Shown: positions 9,541-27,912, counted from the first letter of the stretch. The stretch is 34,664 nucleotides of DNA from Spirogloea muscicola (GCA_009602725.1 WELB01000038.1:568828-603491); one strand, 5' to 3'. A program made the numbers and translations. The notes: generated by a model not told the origin, from the sequence alone.

Positions 9541-10562
9541 AGAATGAGGATCGTCAAGCCCAAGGACGAGGCGGTGGTGTCGCGAAGCAAAGGAGTCGGA
9601 GCCAAACGTATGCAACGGGTCAAAAACAAACCAGCTGTTGAAATGTAAACAATGCCAAGTGTAAGCGTCTGGGGGGGGAGAAAAGCCAGCTACCTACTGC
9701 CCCTCCTCCTGAAGTAACCATCGAGGTTCTCGGGGCCCTGCCCCCGGCCTCATGGGATTATTAGGCGCCCGGCCACTTGCTAAGCCCTCACAGAAGATCC
9801 ACCCGTGGCCGCCGCCTCCGCCGCTGGAGTCGCCGCCGATTGCGGGGACCCGCGCGGAATACTAATACTAATACTAGTAGAGTTCTAACACTAGATTCCG
9901 GCTTTGCCGCCGTCGCGCTCCTGAATTCCATATTGCTCCTCCATGAGCGTCGCGCGCCATTATTCCGAGATGCGCTTTCTCTAATATCGCGCGCCCGTCC
10001 TTCGCCTCCTCACTCCTCAGTACCCCCTCCAGCTATCATTCCCATGATATAGATGTTCCATCTTCTGTAACTTCGTTACAAGCGCCCTGTCTGCCTAGCC
10101 TGCGGCTCCGTCATGAACACCTACCTGTATGCATCTGGCTGGCCTCTTACAGCCGCTCTTATGATATCAGCAGCCGCATTCTTCTATTGACAGAGGGCCT
10201 GAGCGGCCAAACGAGCACACTAGAAATGTAGACTGCCTGCAGGCCGGGGCAAAGCGTGAATGGACTGACGGATAATCAGAGCGTCCACGTACAATGCGCA
10301 CATCTATCAAGCGTGACCAGCCCGCTGCAATGCTTTCCTGTCCTTCTATGCCGGCCCGCTCGGAAGCCGGGTCAAATACATGAATGCGGCTGCTGATTCT
10401 CGTATCAATCAAATACATGGAGGTCGCTGACGACCATTGGGCCAGGGGGGCAGGCCCCTAGGCCCTGCACCAGGACACGACGAACGGGAACCCCGTCGGG
10501 GCAGCCATTGCCAACCATCGCCAGCCTCGGGAGGCGGCCAGCGCGCCGCTGCCGCCGCCGCC
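9541..10562. other. Non-coding stretch before the zinc-finger gene
   Basis: No supported gene. It holds an AATACT-type microsatellite (near 9858), a dispersed repeat copy at 10081-10187, and a 16-bp perfect inverted repeat (10166-10181 with 10382-10397). The last 150 bases become GC-rich and probably contain the promoter and 5' UTR of the gene starting at 10563. Confidence 0.4.
10081..10187 (+). repeat. Dispersed repeat, copy B
   Basis: Second copy of the 6450-6558 sequence, with a four-base insertion after GAACACCT and scattered changes. One arm of a 16-bp inverted repeat (10166-10181) lies in its 3' end. Confidence 0.6.
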
Positions 10563-10663
10563 ATGGGCGAGTCGGAGGCGCAGCGGCGGCTCCAGGCGGC
10601 GCTGGACAAGCTCCTGCCGCCCTCGCCCGCCGCGCCAGCCGCCAGGTCTGCGCCGCGGCCCGN

Positions 10664-10739
<76 letters not shown>

Positions 10740-13700
10740 GCGCTCGCCCCGGCGCGCTCCAGCTGGGCCTGCCCGTGGCGGCGGCCGCCCTCCCCGCGGG
10801 CGTCGCCTGCCGGCCCTGGGACCGCGGCGACCTCCTGCGCCGCCTGGCCACGTTCAAGTCCTCCACCTGGTTTGGCAAGCCGCAGGTCCGCCGTCGCAAG
10901 CTCTCTCACCAGCAGTGCTTCCATGGCCGGTCGAGGCCAATGATCTCCATCTTCGTCGTCTTCGGAGCTGCCTGACAGACAGCCGAGCCTGCCAGTCGCT
11001 CGAGACCCACGAGGGCGCTCCGTGTGCAACAGGTGGCTGGCCCGGTGGCCTGCGCCAGGCGAGGCTGGATCAACGTCGAGGCCGACCTGCTCGCCTGCGA
11101 GGGCTGCAGGGCGGCGCTGGGCTTCGTGCTGGCCCCGACCCTGCCGCGCCAGCAGGCCGAGAAGGCTGCCCAGGACTTCTTCTGGAGGCTGGATGCTTCG
11201 CACAAGGACCTCTGCCCCTGGCAGGGCAATGCCTGCTCCGAGAGCCTCGTCCAGGTCTCCTCTAGACTGCTGCTGCTGATGCATCAGGGTGCTGCCGGTG
11301 CGCACTTTAGTCAATCAACCAGCGCTCGTGCATATGTGCGTGCGAGGTCAGTGGTGATGGAGGTATCCGCAGGTCACTTTAGATCTTCTCTACTGTGTCA
11401 GCATGGGCTCACACTGGGATGCCTCTGAGCGGTTTGCAACTACTGTGTCCGCAGTTCCCTGTGACGGCTGCCTCTGAGTTGGTGACATCCTTCGAAGAAC
11501 GGTGCAAAGACCTTGCTGGCCTTCCCTCTCTGCCTGCTGTCAGCCCTGCAGCTCTTGATGCCATGGCAGAGTCTAGCCCCGCGCAGTTGGAGAGTCTGCT
11601 GTCCCAGGCTGGAAACAGCTATGCCCAAGAGCTGGAGCCGGCCAAGTCCCTTCCAGTCATAACTGCCTACATGCAGGTAAACCGGTGGCGCAGTGGTGCT
11701 GTCATTCTGCCAATGTTCCTAGCCTAACTCCGTTGAGTCTCTCTAATGAGCCTCTGACAGCCTGCCTTGCGCTCCTCCTTCAGGCACAGCACGTCATCGC
11801 TCTCTGTGGGTGGCAGCCGCACCTACTGCCTTATGAGTTAGATTGTGGGGCACGTGCATTAGACCTCCATGCACAGCGCTTGCTTCTGTCGCCGTCGCAG
11901 CATCCGACCAAGCAGGTATTGTCCTCTGCAACAGTGTGCAATCTGGCACAGACCTTGAGACTCTCCAGCAGCTTGTTGCTGGTGCTGCTTGAGATACTGG
12001 CTTCCGGCAATGTGCTGAGAGAAGCCTTGCCTGCTCAGGCAAGCCTCAGCACAAAAGAGCAGCACTTGACTGGCATGCCCTGCTGGGATGTCCTCACATT
12101 GGTACAGGGAGAAGCTCGTTTGAGGTCCTCGAGTGTAGGCGCCACCAGGTTACCAAGCTCTGCTGAGATTATAGCCCGGGAATGCCCACAGAGCACTACT
12201 GCTGTGCCCCTGCCTCCTGCCATGGTACTCGCTTGCAATCTGTGTGGAGCCAGTGTCGGCCTTTGGAGCGTGCGCCTGATTGACAGACCTTTGCCGACGA
12301 AGTCTGACAAGTTCCAAATTGAGGGTGCCGTGCCTGTGCCCAAAGATGCAGCTGCCTCCGCCCTCGTTGACGGCGCTGGGCCTGGGTGCAGGTTGGAATC
12401 TCTGCCCTCCTCGGTGCTGCGCATGCACATGTTTCTGCCATCCATGTTAGCAGACCTCAAGTCTGGCCTGAAAGACATGCAACGAGCTCTCGCTATCTAT
12501 TGTAGCATTAGCTTGAGGGTTAAGTCCATCACTCCCCTGGTGCATATGGCGTGCAGTGCGACACATGGGCAGAGTGATGTTGATCACACGACCGATGTGG
12601 CAGCTGCTGGAGACCTTGAGGCCAAGTCTCATGCAGCAGGTTGCTCGTTATCTTAATCTGTCCAGCTCAATAGGAGGTGACTTGTTTGTGAGGTGGCAAT
12701 AGCAACTGTGCGAATTGTCGAGCTACTTGGGAGGCTCTTCATGACAAAGTTTGCCTCAATGACGTTGTTGTCTTCCGCAATGACGCCGTTGTCCTTTTCT
12801 GATGCAGTCGTCATGGAGGAGGCACGCAGAGAGCCGCCGAAGCTTTGCCCTGCTCCGAAGGGTTTCAATCTCAGCCTGACGATAGCTGGCGGGCCGCCTC
12901 CAGCAGAGTCCCATCTGCCCTCAGGTCACTTACCCTTTGGGATGGCTGTGTCTAGAAAGCCAGCCTTTGGGAGCTCACCAAAGGGAACAACTGGAAGTAC
13001 CTATGAGGCCGACATCGTCAAGGAGAAGCCCTACCAGACTGGTCCCTCCTTGCAGGCGCCTGCTGAAGAATGCAGGCATGGACATACCTTGATGGCAACA
13101 AGTGCTGCAGACCCTCCTCACTGTCGCAGCAGCCTGGTGTGTAGCCTGCCCATGTTGCTGTTTTCAACCAAGTCCAGAACACTTGAAGCTTGTGGAGGGC
13201 ATGTCAAGATTTGTTGTAACATAGTGGATGAAGGATTTGGGGGATGCACCATGAGCATCAAAGTCAACTCCCGTAATGGCAGGGAGACAGTGCCGAGGCC
13301 ATGGTCGTAGAGCACGGGGGAGATGATGGGGCAGAAGTTGCACAAGTGGCTCGAGACCCGGCGGGCACTGCAGCAGGAGAAAGGCGATCAAAGAGGAAGC
13401 GATCAGGCTTGGAGCTGGAGACGTCCACTCAGCAGCGGGCAGTTCGGCCAGCCAGCTGTGCAGGGACGAACGTAGCAACTTTGGAAGGCGAGGAAGTAGA
13501 CAAGGGGGAGATGGGCGCCAAGCGCTGGCCTGTGGAGTGGGCAAGCTGGGGTTGTGAGCTGGGGTGGTTACTAGATGCTGGGCAGGCTCGTGGGGAGCAG
13601 GGTGACACTGCACAAGGTGAAGGTGAGAGGGCAGGTGAGTCAGCTGAGGACTCCAGCAAGAGGGCTGCAAGACCACCGACCTCGCAAGCCAAGCACCCCG

Positions 13701-16685
13701 CAGAGCAGCGTAAGCACCAGAGTCATTGTTAAACTCATTCTGCAATTGCCTAGTGCTGCCAAGCCTGCCAACAACAGTGTTGCGTATCCCATCAGTGGCT
13801 GGTCTGAAGAAGCATTCACCCTCTTCCGAATTAAAACTTACAGAGGTTAGTCGCATCACTTGCAGACGCTCAGAATCTGCAGACGTCGTCAGTCTTTGCA
13901 ACAAACACAGACCACTCAAAGAAACAAGCTGATTCTGGGGATAGCGTGGACAACCTTTTGCAAGCCAGGTGGGTTGTGATTCACATGTATCCAAATTGCT
14001 GACCATAACAAGAACCTGAAGGCAACTTTGCTGAGGGCTGCCCATCAAGCATTGCAGGATACCTATTTCAGCTGATAAACGGCATATAAGTCTTGATTGC
14101 ATCACTACTTATGTACAGTTACTTTCTGCTGCAATATCACAAGCCTTGAGCCACAAGATGCCACTGTCTGTGCGTACGAATGTTTTGGTGTCCTGCCCAT
14201 CTCCTGTTTACCTGTGACGAGGAGTGCCTTAACGCAAGGATACGACACTGACTCCTTCTCTGTCCATGCCTGTGCAGCAAGCATGAAGCAGAGGTGCAAC
14301 ATGAGGGACAAGGTGATGTAGGCGTGATGAAGGAGAGGGAAGGCGATGCAGAAGGTGGGGCTGGTACAGCTGCTGCAAACATCAGCACAGGAGAGGAAGG
14401 TGGCGATGTGGGGGGCAGCATTGCAATGAAAGGAGCTACTCATGACAGCGCCAGCGTCGAGGCTGATGTGGAGGGGGGAGACCGACTCACAGGAGGCGTG
14501 CTGGAGCTTGACGACGCTGGGGAAGGCGTTGTCGTCAATCGCAGCTCAATGATGGGGCACAGCCTGGCACTTGATCAGCCCCTGGCAAGCCTCAACTCTT
14601 TCATCAGCCTGGCTGCTGTTTTATAGTCGTGCCTCGCTAGGAGCTCATATGCAAATGCTCTCAGCTGCATGTGCGGCTTTGTATTCAGGGCGGGACTGTT
14701 GCCTCGGAGCCTGGAAGGAGTGTTGCCGGTGGTAGCACTGCTGTGCCAGGTATTTTGCTGCACTGGACATAGGTTGTTAGTTTAATGACAGAATTTTCTG
14801 CATGTTAAGGAGTACTGTCTCCGTCCTATGTGCAGGAATTGTGTTCTTGCTCCCTATTGATTGGAGCTCGTATTTAGTAAACCTGTGGCCACAACCTATG
14901 AATTGATGTTTGGGCTTCTGGTTTTACATCAGAAGCCGAGATGATACAGCAGGCAACTGAGTGCACCTCTGTGACAAGCTGCAGGCTGAGGGCCAGGCCC
15001 GGCCTCTCCCTGTTGTCATGCATGCATCTCAGACGTCTGGCACTTGAGCAGGCTGTGTAGGAAGGGGCAGCGTGTTGTGGAGCTAACATTGTTGAGCAAT
15101 TTGGGTGCCTGCAATGCTGATTCAGCTGGGAGCACCGACGGGAGGATGGGACCCAGCGTGTGCGAGGAGGAGTGTGGGCAAACAAGCCCTGGCTCTGCAG
15201 CCTCGGTTGAAGTCAGAGGATTGCAGGAGGCAGCTGCTGCTTGCAGTGGTCAACAAGGCGACGATGCAGGAGGAGGCGCAATGATGTGGAGAGCAGGGGC
15301 AGCAGGCGAGGAAGATGTGCACGGGAGCAGGCAGCAGAGAGAAGGGGCAGGGGAGGCAGGAGGCGCAGGAGCTACAGGAGGATGTACATTGGAGGTGGCA
15401 GCCCAAGGAGGGGGTCAGAGCAGTGCAGACGTCGGAGGTGAGCTGAACGCAGGTGAACTCAAGAGAGAGACAGGCGGGAAATGCACACCTTCATTTGACG
15501 AAGGCGAAGGACCAAGCAAAGGTTGCATGGTCGAGACCAGAGACACAACAAGAAGAACAAGAGCCGTCCCGATCGGGGATGTAGGCAACGCTTTTCCAGG
15601 TCAGCGTTGATGTATACAAGGGTCTTCACACCCTCTCTACTGGCAAAAAGTCCTCCTTCAGTCCTTCTGAGATTGGTCAAGATAGCACCTTCAAGTTGTG
15701 GGATGCCTACGGCAGGGTTGAGGTTGCAAGTGCAGTCGCTTGCAGGCTTGCTCTGAGCATCATGGCGTTACTATTGGTTGGTCATGCGTTGGTTATGCAG
15801 ATGTTGGGAGACTAGCTAATGAGATTAACGTTGATAAAATAGCATCTCCAAGGAGGCAAGATGGTGAGATCAGAGAAGCATAGAAATTAAGGTTATAGAT
15901 TTGCACCAGGTGTTCTGCTCGAGATATGTGCTAAGCCCCAAACCTTGATTGACATGCCAGCTAATTACTCCAGTGTTCTACTGGCAAGCCCAGTAAATGG
16001 ATGATAGTAGACCAATCTTGGCAGCCGGCTTCCATCTCTCTGCATATTGTAGTTTGCTAAGCAGACTAGCAACAGCGGTAGTGAGAACAAGGGAGCTGGT
16101 TGCTTACCGCAGGACCAGATCTGGGAGTGGCTGAGGACAGAGCAGGAGCCTGCCACTCCTCAATGTCTGGGCTGGATTCCCGCCGTGAGTTCGACCCCCT
16201 CAGGCAACACCGGCACTTCTGTCCATGGGTAAACACCCAAGGGGCTCCTTGTGGCTGGCAGAGGACTGCGGATGCCCTGCACAGTATGACCAATCGGACA
16301 CCACCTGGCCTTGCTGTACCAACAACGTCCACCTCCTCAGTCTTCAAGGTGCACTTAGGAGGACCTGTGCTGTGGGCTGCAGATGAGTTTAAGGGCCACT
16401 GTATGGCTTTCGTTGTTGGCCATTTGTGAGGCATGGACTATAGCTGTTGGCTTGAAGGTCAGCCGATCACTGAGCAGCTGTGAAGCTAAAGCAGCTCAAG
16501 CATAGGCAGTTCAAATTGCAGAACCGCCTAACCTGGACAACTTTCTTGGAAGCCTTTTGTCTGCTTGTTGGCCTGGGTGATGTGTCTGAAGCCCAGTGCT
16601 GTGCTGCGCTTTTGTGCAGGTCGATGCACTTCATTCTGTGAAACGCCTGTTGCAATCCAGGGCGTCATTCTCAAAGGCGCCCTGA
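10563..16685 (+). CDS. ZC3HC1: ILP1/ZC3HC1 (NIPA)-like C3HC zinc-finger protein
   Basis: Nuclear protein family (animal NIPA, plant ILP1) with two related zinc-binding BIR-like domains. Phase-consistent exons: 10563-10662 (MGESEAQRRLQAALDKLLPP, cut by an N), 10739-10885 (CRPWDRGDLLRRLATFKSS), 11033-11254 (CARRGW, CEGC, then H-x3-C in SHKDLCPW), 11455-11676, 11784-11915 (ALCGWQPHLLPYELDC). The second domain begins at about 12220 (LACNLCGASVGLWSV). Exon 12808-12924 or longer has FNLSLTIAGGPPP, a motif of plant ILP1. The domain closes in exon 16113-16348 (FDPLRQHRHFCPWV, CGWQRTADAL, SSVFK) and the end exon 16620-16685 (VDALHSVKRLLQS). Linker exons between 12.9 and 16.1 kb are acidic, low-complexity and only partly resolved (candidates 13.3-13.63, 14278-14626, 15.04-15.6 kb). 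Family proteins are linked to nuclear-pore or cell-cycle roles; the role here is not known. Confidence 0.85.
10663..10738. other. Assembly break: one N plus 75 T
   Basis: An N at 10663 is followed by 75 T (10664-10738) inside the first coding exon of the zinc-finger gene. The reading frame before (MGESEAQ...) and after (...LQLGLPVAAAALPAG) is not the same across the run, so real sequence is missing or replaced. Poly-K and poly-F reading frames across it are meaningless. Confidence 0.85.
14278..14626 (+). other. Candidate acidic linker exon of the zinc-finger gene
   Basis: After an acceptor CTGTGCAG the frame reads KHEAEVQHEGQGDVGVMKER, then a Gly/Glu/Asp-rich stretch with few hydrophobics, open to 14626. 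Composition fits the disordered linker that separates the two halves of the second zinc domain in plant ILP1. The donor site is not settled, so this is a candidate only. Confidence 0.4.
15601..15815 (+). other. Unassigned open segment within the zinc-finger gene
   Basis: After CTTTTCCAG an open frame reads VSVDVYKGLHTLSTGKKSSF, SPSEIGQDSTFKLWDAYGRV and then a hydrophobic run LALSIMALLLVGHALVMQML before a TAG. The first 40 residues look like real coding sequence; the hydrophobic part may be intron read-through. It may be an ILP1 linker exon. I do not recognise it. Confidence 0.3.
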
Positions 16686-17603
16686 CAACAGGAGTGATAT
16701 GTTAACTCTTGTTGAAGAGTACAGCCAAGCACTTCCAGCATGAGACCGGTCTGCTTTGTGATTACTGCCATTGCTTCATGTCCTCCCTGTAGCTGTAGTA
16801 TCTTGACAATCTGTTCCAGGGCTCGAACATTCTGCTGACACTTAGCTAGCTCTCTTAGCAGGTTGCATGCCTGCACTTATTCGAGTGTGAGTGTGAAGTC
16901 CTGTGCACCAAATGTCACGTCAGCTTTGCAAGTTAGATGATGGCAATCAGTCAGTCAGGCTGCCGTGGAGGGCTTGTCATGGCAGATGTGTCGAGAGCAT
17001 TGTGTTGCTGCATGTGGCTCTTCGAAGTGAAAAAGTGGGAGGGTTGGGCTTCAGTTGCGGCAGTTGCAGCTTCAGGCCAAAAATCACAGAGGAGGGAGCA
17101 GCTGGTCCTCTTTGCCTGTGTCAACTTAAGCAAGCACTGAACGGGTGCAGCATGACATACAAGCTGTGCTGCGCACTCCATTCCCAGAAGGAGCCGGTGC
17201 TGGTAGACCAGCATGCCAGTACGTGCATTACAGAACTCCAAGAAGCCTTGACCTTTACCTGTCGCACTGGTGCTTCTGTCAGCCTTGGCTGTCAGACAGC
17301 CCAGCAACCTTTGCTGAATGCAAAGAGAAGCAATGGTGGCATGCAGGGTGTCCGTCGTGGACTCCTACTACAGACAGACCAAGCACCAGCTGGTTGAGAG
17401 TCTTGCCTCCAGCAAGTGCACGGCACGGCTTTTGTCGGTAGTTGCAGTCAGAAAGCACTGTGTGCTATTGTGCACTGTAACTTGGACCAGCAACAGGATG
17501 GCGCTTGGAAGCGGGCTCAGTATGCTGGTAGTGTGTAGGACAGTTCATAAACAGCAACACGGCTACAAGTGACTACGACTGTAGAGCGAGGACAATGATC
17601 CCA
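16686..17603. other. Convergent intergenic region
   Basis: Lies between the stop of the zinc-finger gene (plus) and the stop of the MINDY gene (minus); presumably the two 3' UTRs. A TGTAA motif, the usual chlorophyte polyadenylation signal, occurs near 17476 on the plus strand. Open frames here (for example 16903-17397) have no family signature and no splice logic. Confidence 0.4.
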
Positions 17604-24645
<7,042 letters not shown>

Positions 24646-24681
24646 CTCCCCCCGCTCTGTGGCGCCTCCGGCCCTCCTTAC

Positions 24682-24849
24682 CCCAGCATCTCTGATCTGC
24701 GGCTGCTTAGCAGGGGTTACTGAGTGTCTCGTAGCAGCTTTGTTTCTGTTACTTAGCGCTTCCCCTGGCCCCCTTCTCGTACTCTGTTCATTCTTTTTCG
24801 GGCTGGTTGTTCCAGCCCCTATTCTCAATGGGCGAGCACTTTCTTCTTT
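24682..24849 (+). repeat. Near-identical copy of 6052-6219
   Basis: 168 bases with a single difference (C at 6192, T at 24822). It begins in the ORF end (SISDLRLLSRGY plus TGA) and goes through the hairpin to GAGCACTTTCTTCTTT. It starts 36 bases after the N gap. Confidence 0.85.
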
Positions 24850-25204
24850 TTGGGCTCGCCTTTCCCAGCTACCTTTTCCTCCCGCCCCAGCGGATGCTGG
24901 TTGTCGACAATTGTCACGTCAATGAGAACCCGCCCGTTGGAGAAAATGCGTGTATATTAAGAGATGGGGAGGCCATGTTTGGAAGGGGGTTCCTGGCGCT
25001 CTTGCGGACATTGTCCATTCTTTTCGGGGCTGGCTTTGTAGCCCCTCTTTTCCTCTGGGCGGCACGTCTCCGCCTCTTGCGGAAACGTGCCTGACGTGAG
25101 AAGGCAGGTGAGCGTGCGAGGATGTGACGTGGATCAGGATCGATGTGTGCTTCAGCGCTTTTCTAGGCCTTTTCTAGGGCGCATGGGCGAGCACCTTCTT
25201 TTCT

Positions 25205-25343
25205 AGGCCCCCCAACGCTCCCTCGCTCATGCCGTCCACTCGCGTGCAGGCCGCGCCATCGCGGCTGCTTCTGGGTCGCGTCTGAATGCTTCTTTTCCAG
25301 CTTCGAGCTACTCTGACCTGATGTTGCTCACCCGCGGGTATTG
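25205..25343 (+). pseudogene. LINE-like ORF end, copy 9
   Basis: Open from the truncation point and reads QRSLAHAVHSRAGRAIAAAS, GSRLNASFPASSYSDLMLLT, RGY, then TGA. There is no internal ATG start, consistent with 5' truncation rather than a gene. It is close to copy 2. Confidence 0.6.
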
Positions 25344-25679
25344 AGCTTCCTGTAGTTTCGTCGTGTCTTCTTGTCTAGATGCCTAGCTGTGTGATTCTTC
25401 GCTCTTTGGCTTTGGACTTTGTCCATTATTTCTGGGTTGGCTTTGCTAGCCCCCCCTTCTCTGTGGGCGAGCACTTTCTTCTTCCCCTTTCGGAAATTCA
25501 CGTGTTCTTTTTCCTCGTTTGCTTCTTTTCCTCGTAGAGTCTCGCTGCTGATGTCTTAGTCCTCAGCACTCCGGCTTCTTCAGACCTTGTCTATACCTTT
25601 GGGCTGGCCTCTCCCAGCCACCCAGTCAATCTGGCCGCGCTTTCTCTTTTCCTGGGCTGGCAATCACAGCCATCGCCCT

Positions 25680-25761
25680 CGACTAACAAGAGCTTGTCAA
25701 TTGCCGTCCGGTATTTGGGCATCAGTTAGCGACCTCTATGTGCTGACTCGTGGTAATCGAA
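25680..25761 (+). pseudogene. LINE-like ORF end, copy 10 (short)
   Basis: Reads CQLPSGIWASVSDLYVLTRG, then an altered end (NRTG) where the TAC-TGA of copy 1 has become TAATCGAAC. The tail GGGTCAGCTTAGCTGCAGGTG follows as in copy 1. Confidence 0.55.
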
Positions 25762-25906
25762 CGGGTCAGCTTAGCTGCAGGTGATGTTCATCAAAGAGAA
25801 AGTCTCTCAAAGGGGGCGAGGGCTGTCAACAGTCAGCCCGAAAAGATTGACAGTGTCCGAAGGGGCCAAATCACTGTCGCAAAGCTTGGTTGGATCACTC
25901 AGTAAT

Positions 25907-26075
25907 CACGAGTGAGGAGCCACAAACCCGAAAACTAGCAGCCGAAAAGCAATCCCCTGACGAAAGCCAGAGGCTGCAGCTAGAGCACGGCCGGCATGCA
26001 GGTGCAAGGCGTGGGCCAAGGACCGCTGGAGGGAGATAGAGAGGCGCTTGTACATCTGCCAAAGTGCTTGCCTTT
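25907..26075 (-). pseudogene. LINE-like ORF end, copy 11
   Basis: On the minus strand: RLSISLQRSLAHALHLHAGR, ALAAASGFRQG, then a frameshift. The end GCTCCTCACTCGTGATTACTGA is seen at about 25892-25915. Confidence 0.6.
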
Positions 26076-26649
26076 GTACTTGGCCACACAGGCCCTCAAT
26101 CACATAGAACACACTCCATTCTCTACTGGAAGAGTCTATCTCCTCGATCAGAGGCGGTCCAAGTTCGGGCAGGAAGCCAACACCTTCTTCCATAGCTGTG
26201 ATTTAGGCTCCTCCTGGGCCTTTGACTTGTCGCCTCGTTCTGGGCTGGCTTTTACAGCCCCGCCCCCTTCGAAAGAGTTCACCTCCTTCTTGTCCTTCCG
26301 TTCTGCTTTGGCCACTCAGGCCGTCCATCGCCCAATACACGTTCCATATTCCACTTTGCTGTCCGGCCTCATCGGACCTTGTCAAATTACCTCGGGCTGG
26401 CCTTTCACTGCCGTCGCTCCCTTGGAAAGAGCTTACTTCCTCCTAAGCACCTGCGGAGAACCAGGCCTGGGCCACCATTGGGTCATCGGGAGGCCATGAT
26501 GACATGAATGAGATTCATGCGCAGTAATTCTAGGTCTGACTTGAGTAAATGCCACCATTCAGGCCAAACCCCGTACATAGTTGGTGCTGTGGCCTTGTCG
26601 CCTTGGGCAGAGATGCCTCCTCTTTCATCTTGCAGGCTGTGCCTGCCTT

Positions 26650-27025
26650 ATAGGCAAGCCCTTCAGAAGAAGAAGGGCTTGTCCATTGAGGATAGGGGCT
26701 GGAAAAACCAGCCCAAAAAAGAATGAACAAAGTACGAGAAGGGGGCCAGAGGAAGCGCTAAGAAAACAAAGCACACAAAGAAAGAAAGCGGCTACAAATC
26801 ACTCAGTAACCCCTGCTAAGCAGCCGCAAATCAGAGAGGCTAGGGTCCTGAAAGTGGGTCCCCTGGCCCGAGCCAGAGGCAGCAGCAAGAGCCCGGCCGG
26901 CACGAAGGTGCAGCGCACAGGGCCATCGACCGCTGCAGCGAGACGGCCAGGCTCATGCGATACAATTGCGCCAGCGACCCTGCTGCAGGGAAGTCTACAG
27001 GCTCCCCATGGCTCCCCTTCTCACC
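26650..27025 (-). pseudogene. LINE-like ORF end with tail, copy 12
   Basis: On the minus strand: HGEPVDFPAAGSLAQLYRM, SLAVSLQRSMA, frameshift, RAGRALAAASGSGQG, SLSDLRLLSRGY plus TGA near 26805. The hairpin tail is at 26695-26717. The HGEPVDFPAAG start matches the fragment cut off at 28581, which links the two pieces. Confidence 0.6.
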
Positions 27026-27429
27026 TCTTCCTGCTCTACCATAGCCTCGTCAGTCCCCTTTGTAGCTGCAACACGCTTTTTCGGTCCCTTCGAACCTTTG
27101 TCAATTCTTTTTGGGCTGGCTTTTCGCAAGCCTTGCCCCCATTGGGAGTGCCACTTCTTCTCACCGCTTGGCTGGCTTCAACACCTTATGGTGACCTTTA
27201 AATAATATCTGGAATCTAGACCTTGTAGTTAGGAGATAAAGATTCTTTTCTTTCTCTCTGCTTGGCTTGCTTCTAGTGTGGTTCTTTTTCGGCACCTCTT
27301 TCTTTGGCTTGGGATATTGTCCATTCTTTTTGGGCTGGCTTTTCGCAGCCCTTGCCCCCATTGGGAGTACCACTTCTTCTTTGCCAGCCACTCTTCTCTA
27401 TGAGCGAGCACTTCTTTCTTCGCGCAGCC

Positions 27430-27731
27430 TGGCTTCAACGTCACCGGGTCCCTCGCACAGGTGTTCAGGATGCGCCTTGCCGTTTCCCTCCAGCGGTCTC
27501 TTGCGTTTGCCGTCCACCTACGTGCAGGCCGCGCCCTGGCGGCTGCCTCCGAGTTTCGTCAGGGCGACGTCTTCCCGCCCTCTAGCTATTCTATCCCTGC
27601 AGCGGTCCATGGCCCACGCTCTGCATCTGCGAGCTGGCCGTGCTCTCGCTGCGGGCTCTGGCTTTCGTCAGGGTGATAGCTTCCCGGCAGCTAGTCTGTC
27701 GGATCTGAGGCTCCTCACTCGTGCTTATTGA
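27430..27731 (+). pseudogene. Chimeric LINE-like copy (two fused ORF ends), copy 13
   Basis: The first part reads FNVTGSLAQVFRMRLAVSLQ, LRAGRALAAASEFRQGDVFP, PSSYS. It then breaks inside its last codons and restarts as LQRSMAHALHLRAGRALAAG, SGFRQGDSFPAASLSDLRLL, TRAY plus TGA at 27729-27731. This suggests a truncated copy inserted in another or a template switch. Confidence 0.6.
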
Positions 27732-27732
27732 G

Positions 27733-27876
27733 TGATCCATCCTCCCCCTGTTTTACCATTGCATCCTCAGGCCCCTTTGTAGCTGCTCACCGCTCTTAGG
27801 CCCCTCTGAACCTTTGTGAATTCTTTTTGGGCTGGCTTTTCGCAGCCCTTGCCCCCATTGGGAGTGCCACTTCTTC
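27733..27876 (+). repeat. Tail repeat, copy A
   Basis: About 144 bases, GTGATCCATCC...CTGTTTTACCATTGC... through the hairpin to GGGAGTGCCACTTCTTC. It is repeated with very few differences at 28073-28219. Both copies lose similarity right after CTTCTTC, which defines the 3' end. Confidence 0.75.
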
Positions 27877-27912
27877 TATTCTGACCTGCAATTGCTGACT
27901 AGAGGTTACTGA
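27877..27912 (+). pseudogene. LINE-like ORF end, copy 14 (last 12 codons)
   Basis: Directly abuts the preceding CTTCTTC end and reads YSDLQLLTRGY then TGA. It is an extreme 5' truncation sitting at the 3' end of another copy. Confidence 0.5.

Larger units (their letters stand above)
3961..9720. mobile_element. Bed of 5'-truncated LINE-like retrotransposon copies, cluster 1
   Basis: At least nine fragments lie here in both orientations. They share the same ORF end (consensus SLQRS-ALHLRAGRALAAASG and a terminal LLTRGY plus stop) and the same 3' tails, but differ in where their 5' side begins. That pattern is typical of non-LTR elements copied from the 3' end. Tails carry a hairpin, GGGCTGG...CAGCCC. 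Plus-strand hairpins: 3976, 4771, 5908, 6169, 7012, 7464. Minus-strand hairpins: 5136, 5229, 7567, 8843. Another tail type ends CACCGCGCGCCTTCTC (plus near 5058 and 6690; minus near 7697 and 9012). No intact reverse transcriptase was seen, so activity would depend on a full copy elsewhere. Individual copies are listed separately. Confidence 0.7.

Noticed and set aside
10405-11314. Frames with long poly-Lys or poly-Phe
   Set aside because: They are translation of the 75-base T run at an assembly break.
11685-12656. Single 323-codon exon of the zinc-finger gene
   Set aside because: It carries true exon pieces (11784-11915 and the CNLCGASVGLW region) but reads through likely introns with good GT and AG sites, so it should not be taken as one exon.
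16903-17397. Plus-strand frame of 164 codons in the convergent region
   Set aside because: It is Cys-rich with random composition, no motif and no splice context, and lies between two well-supported gene ends.
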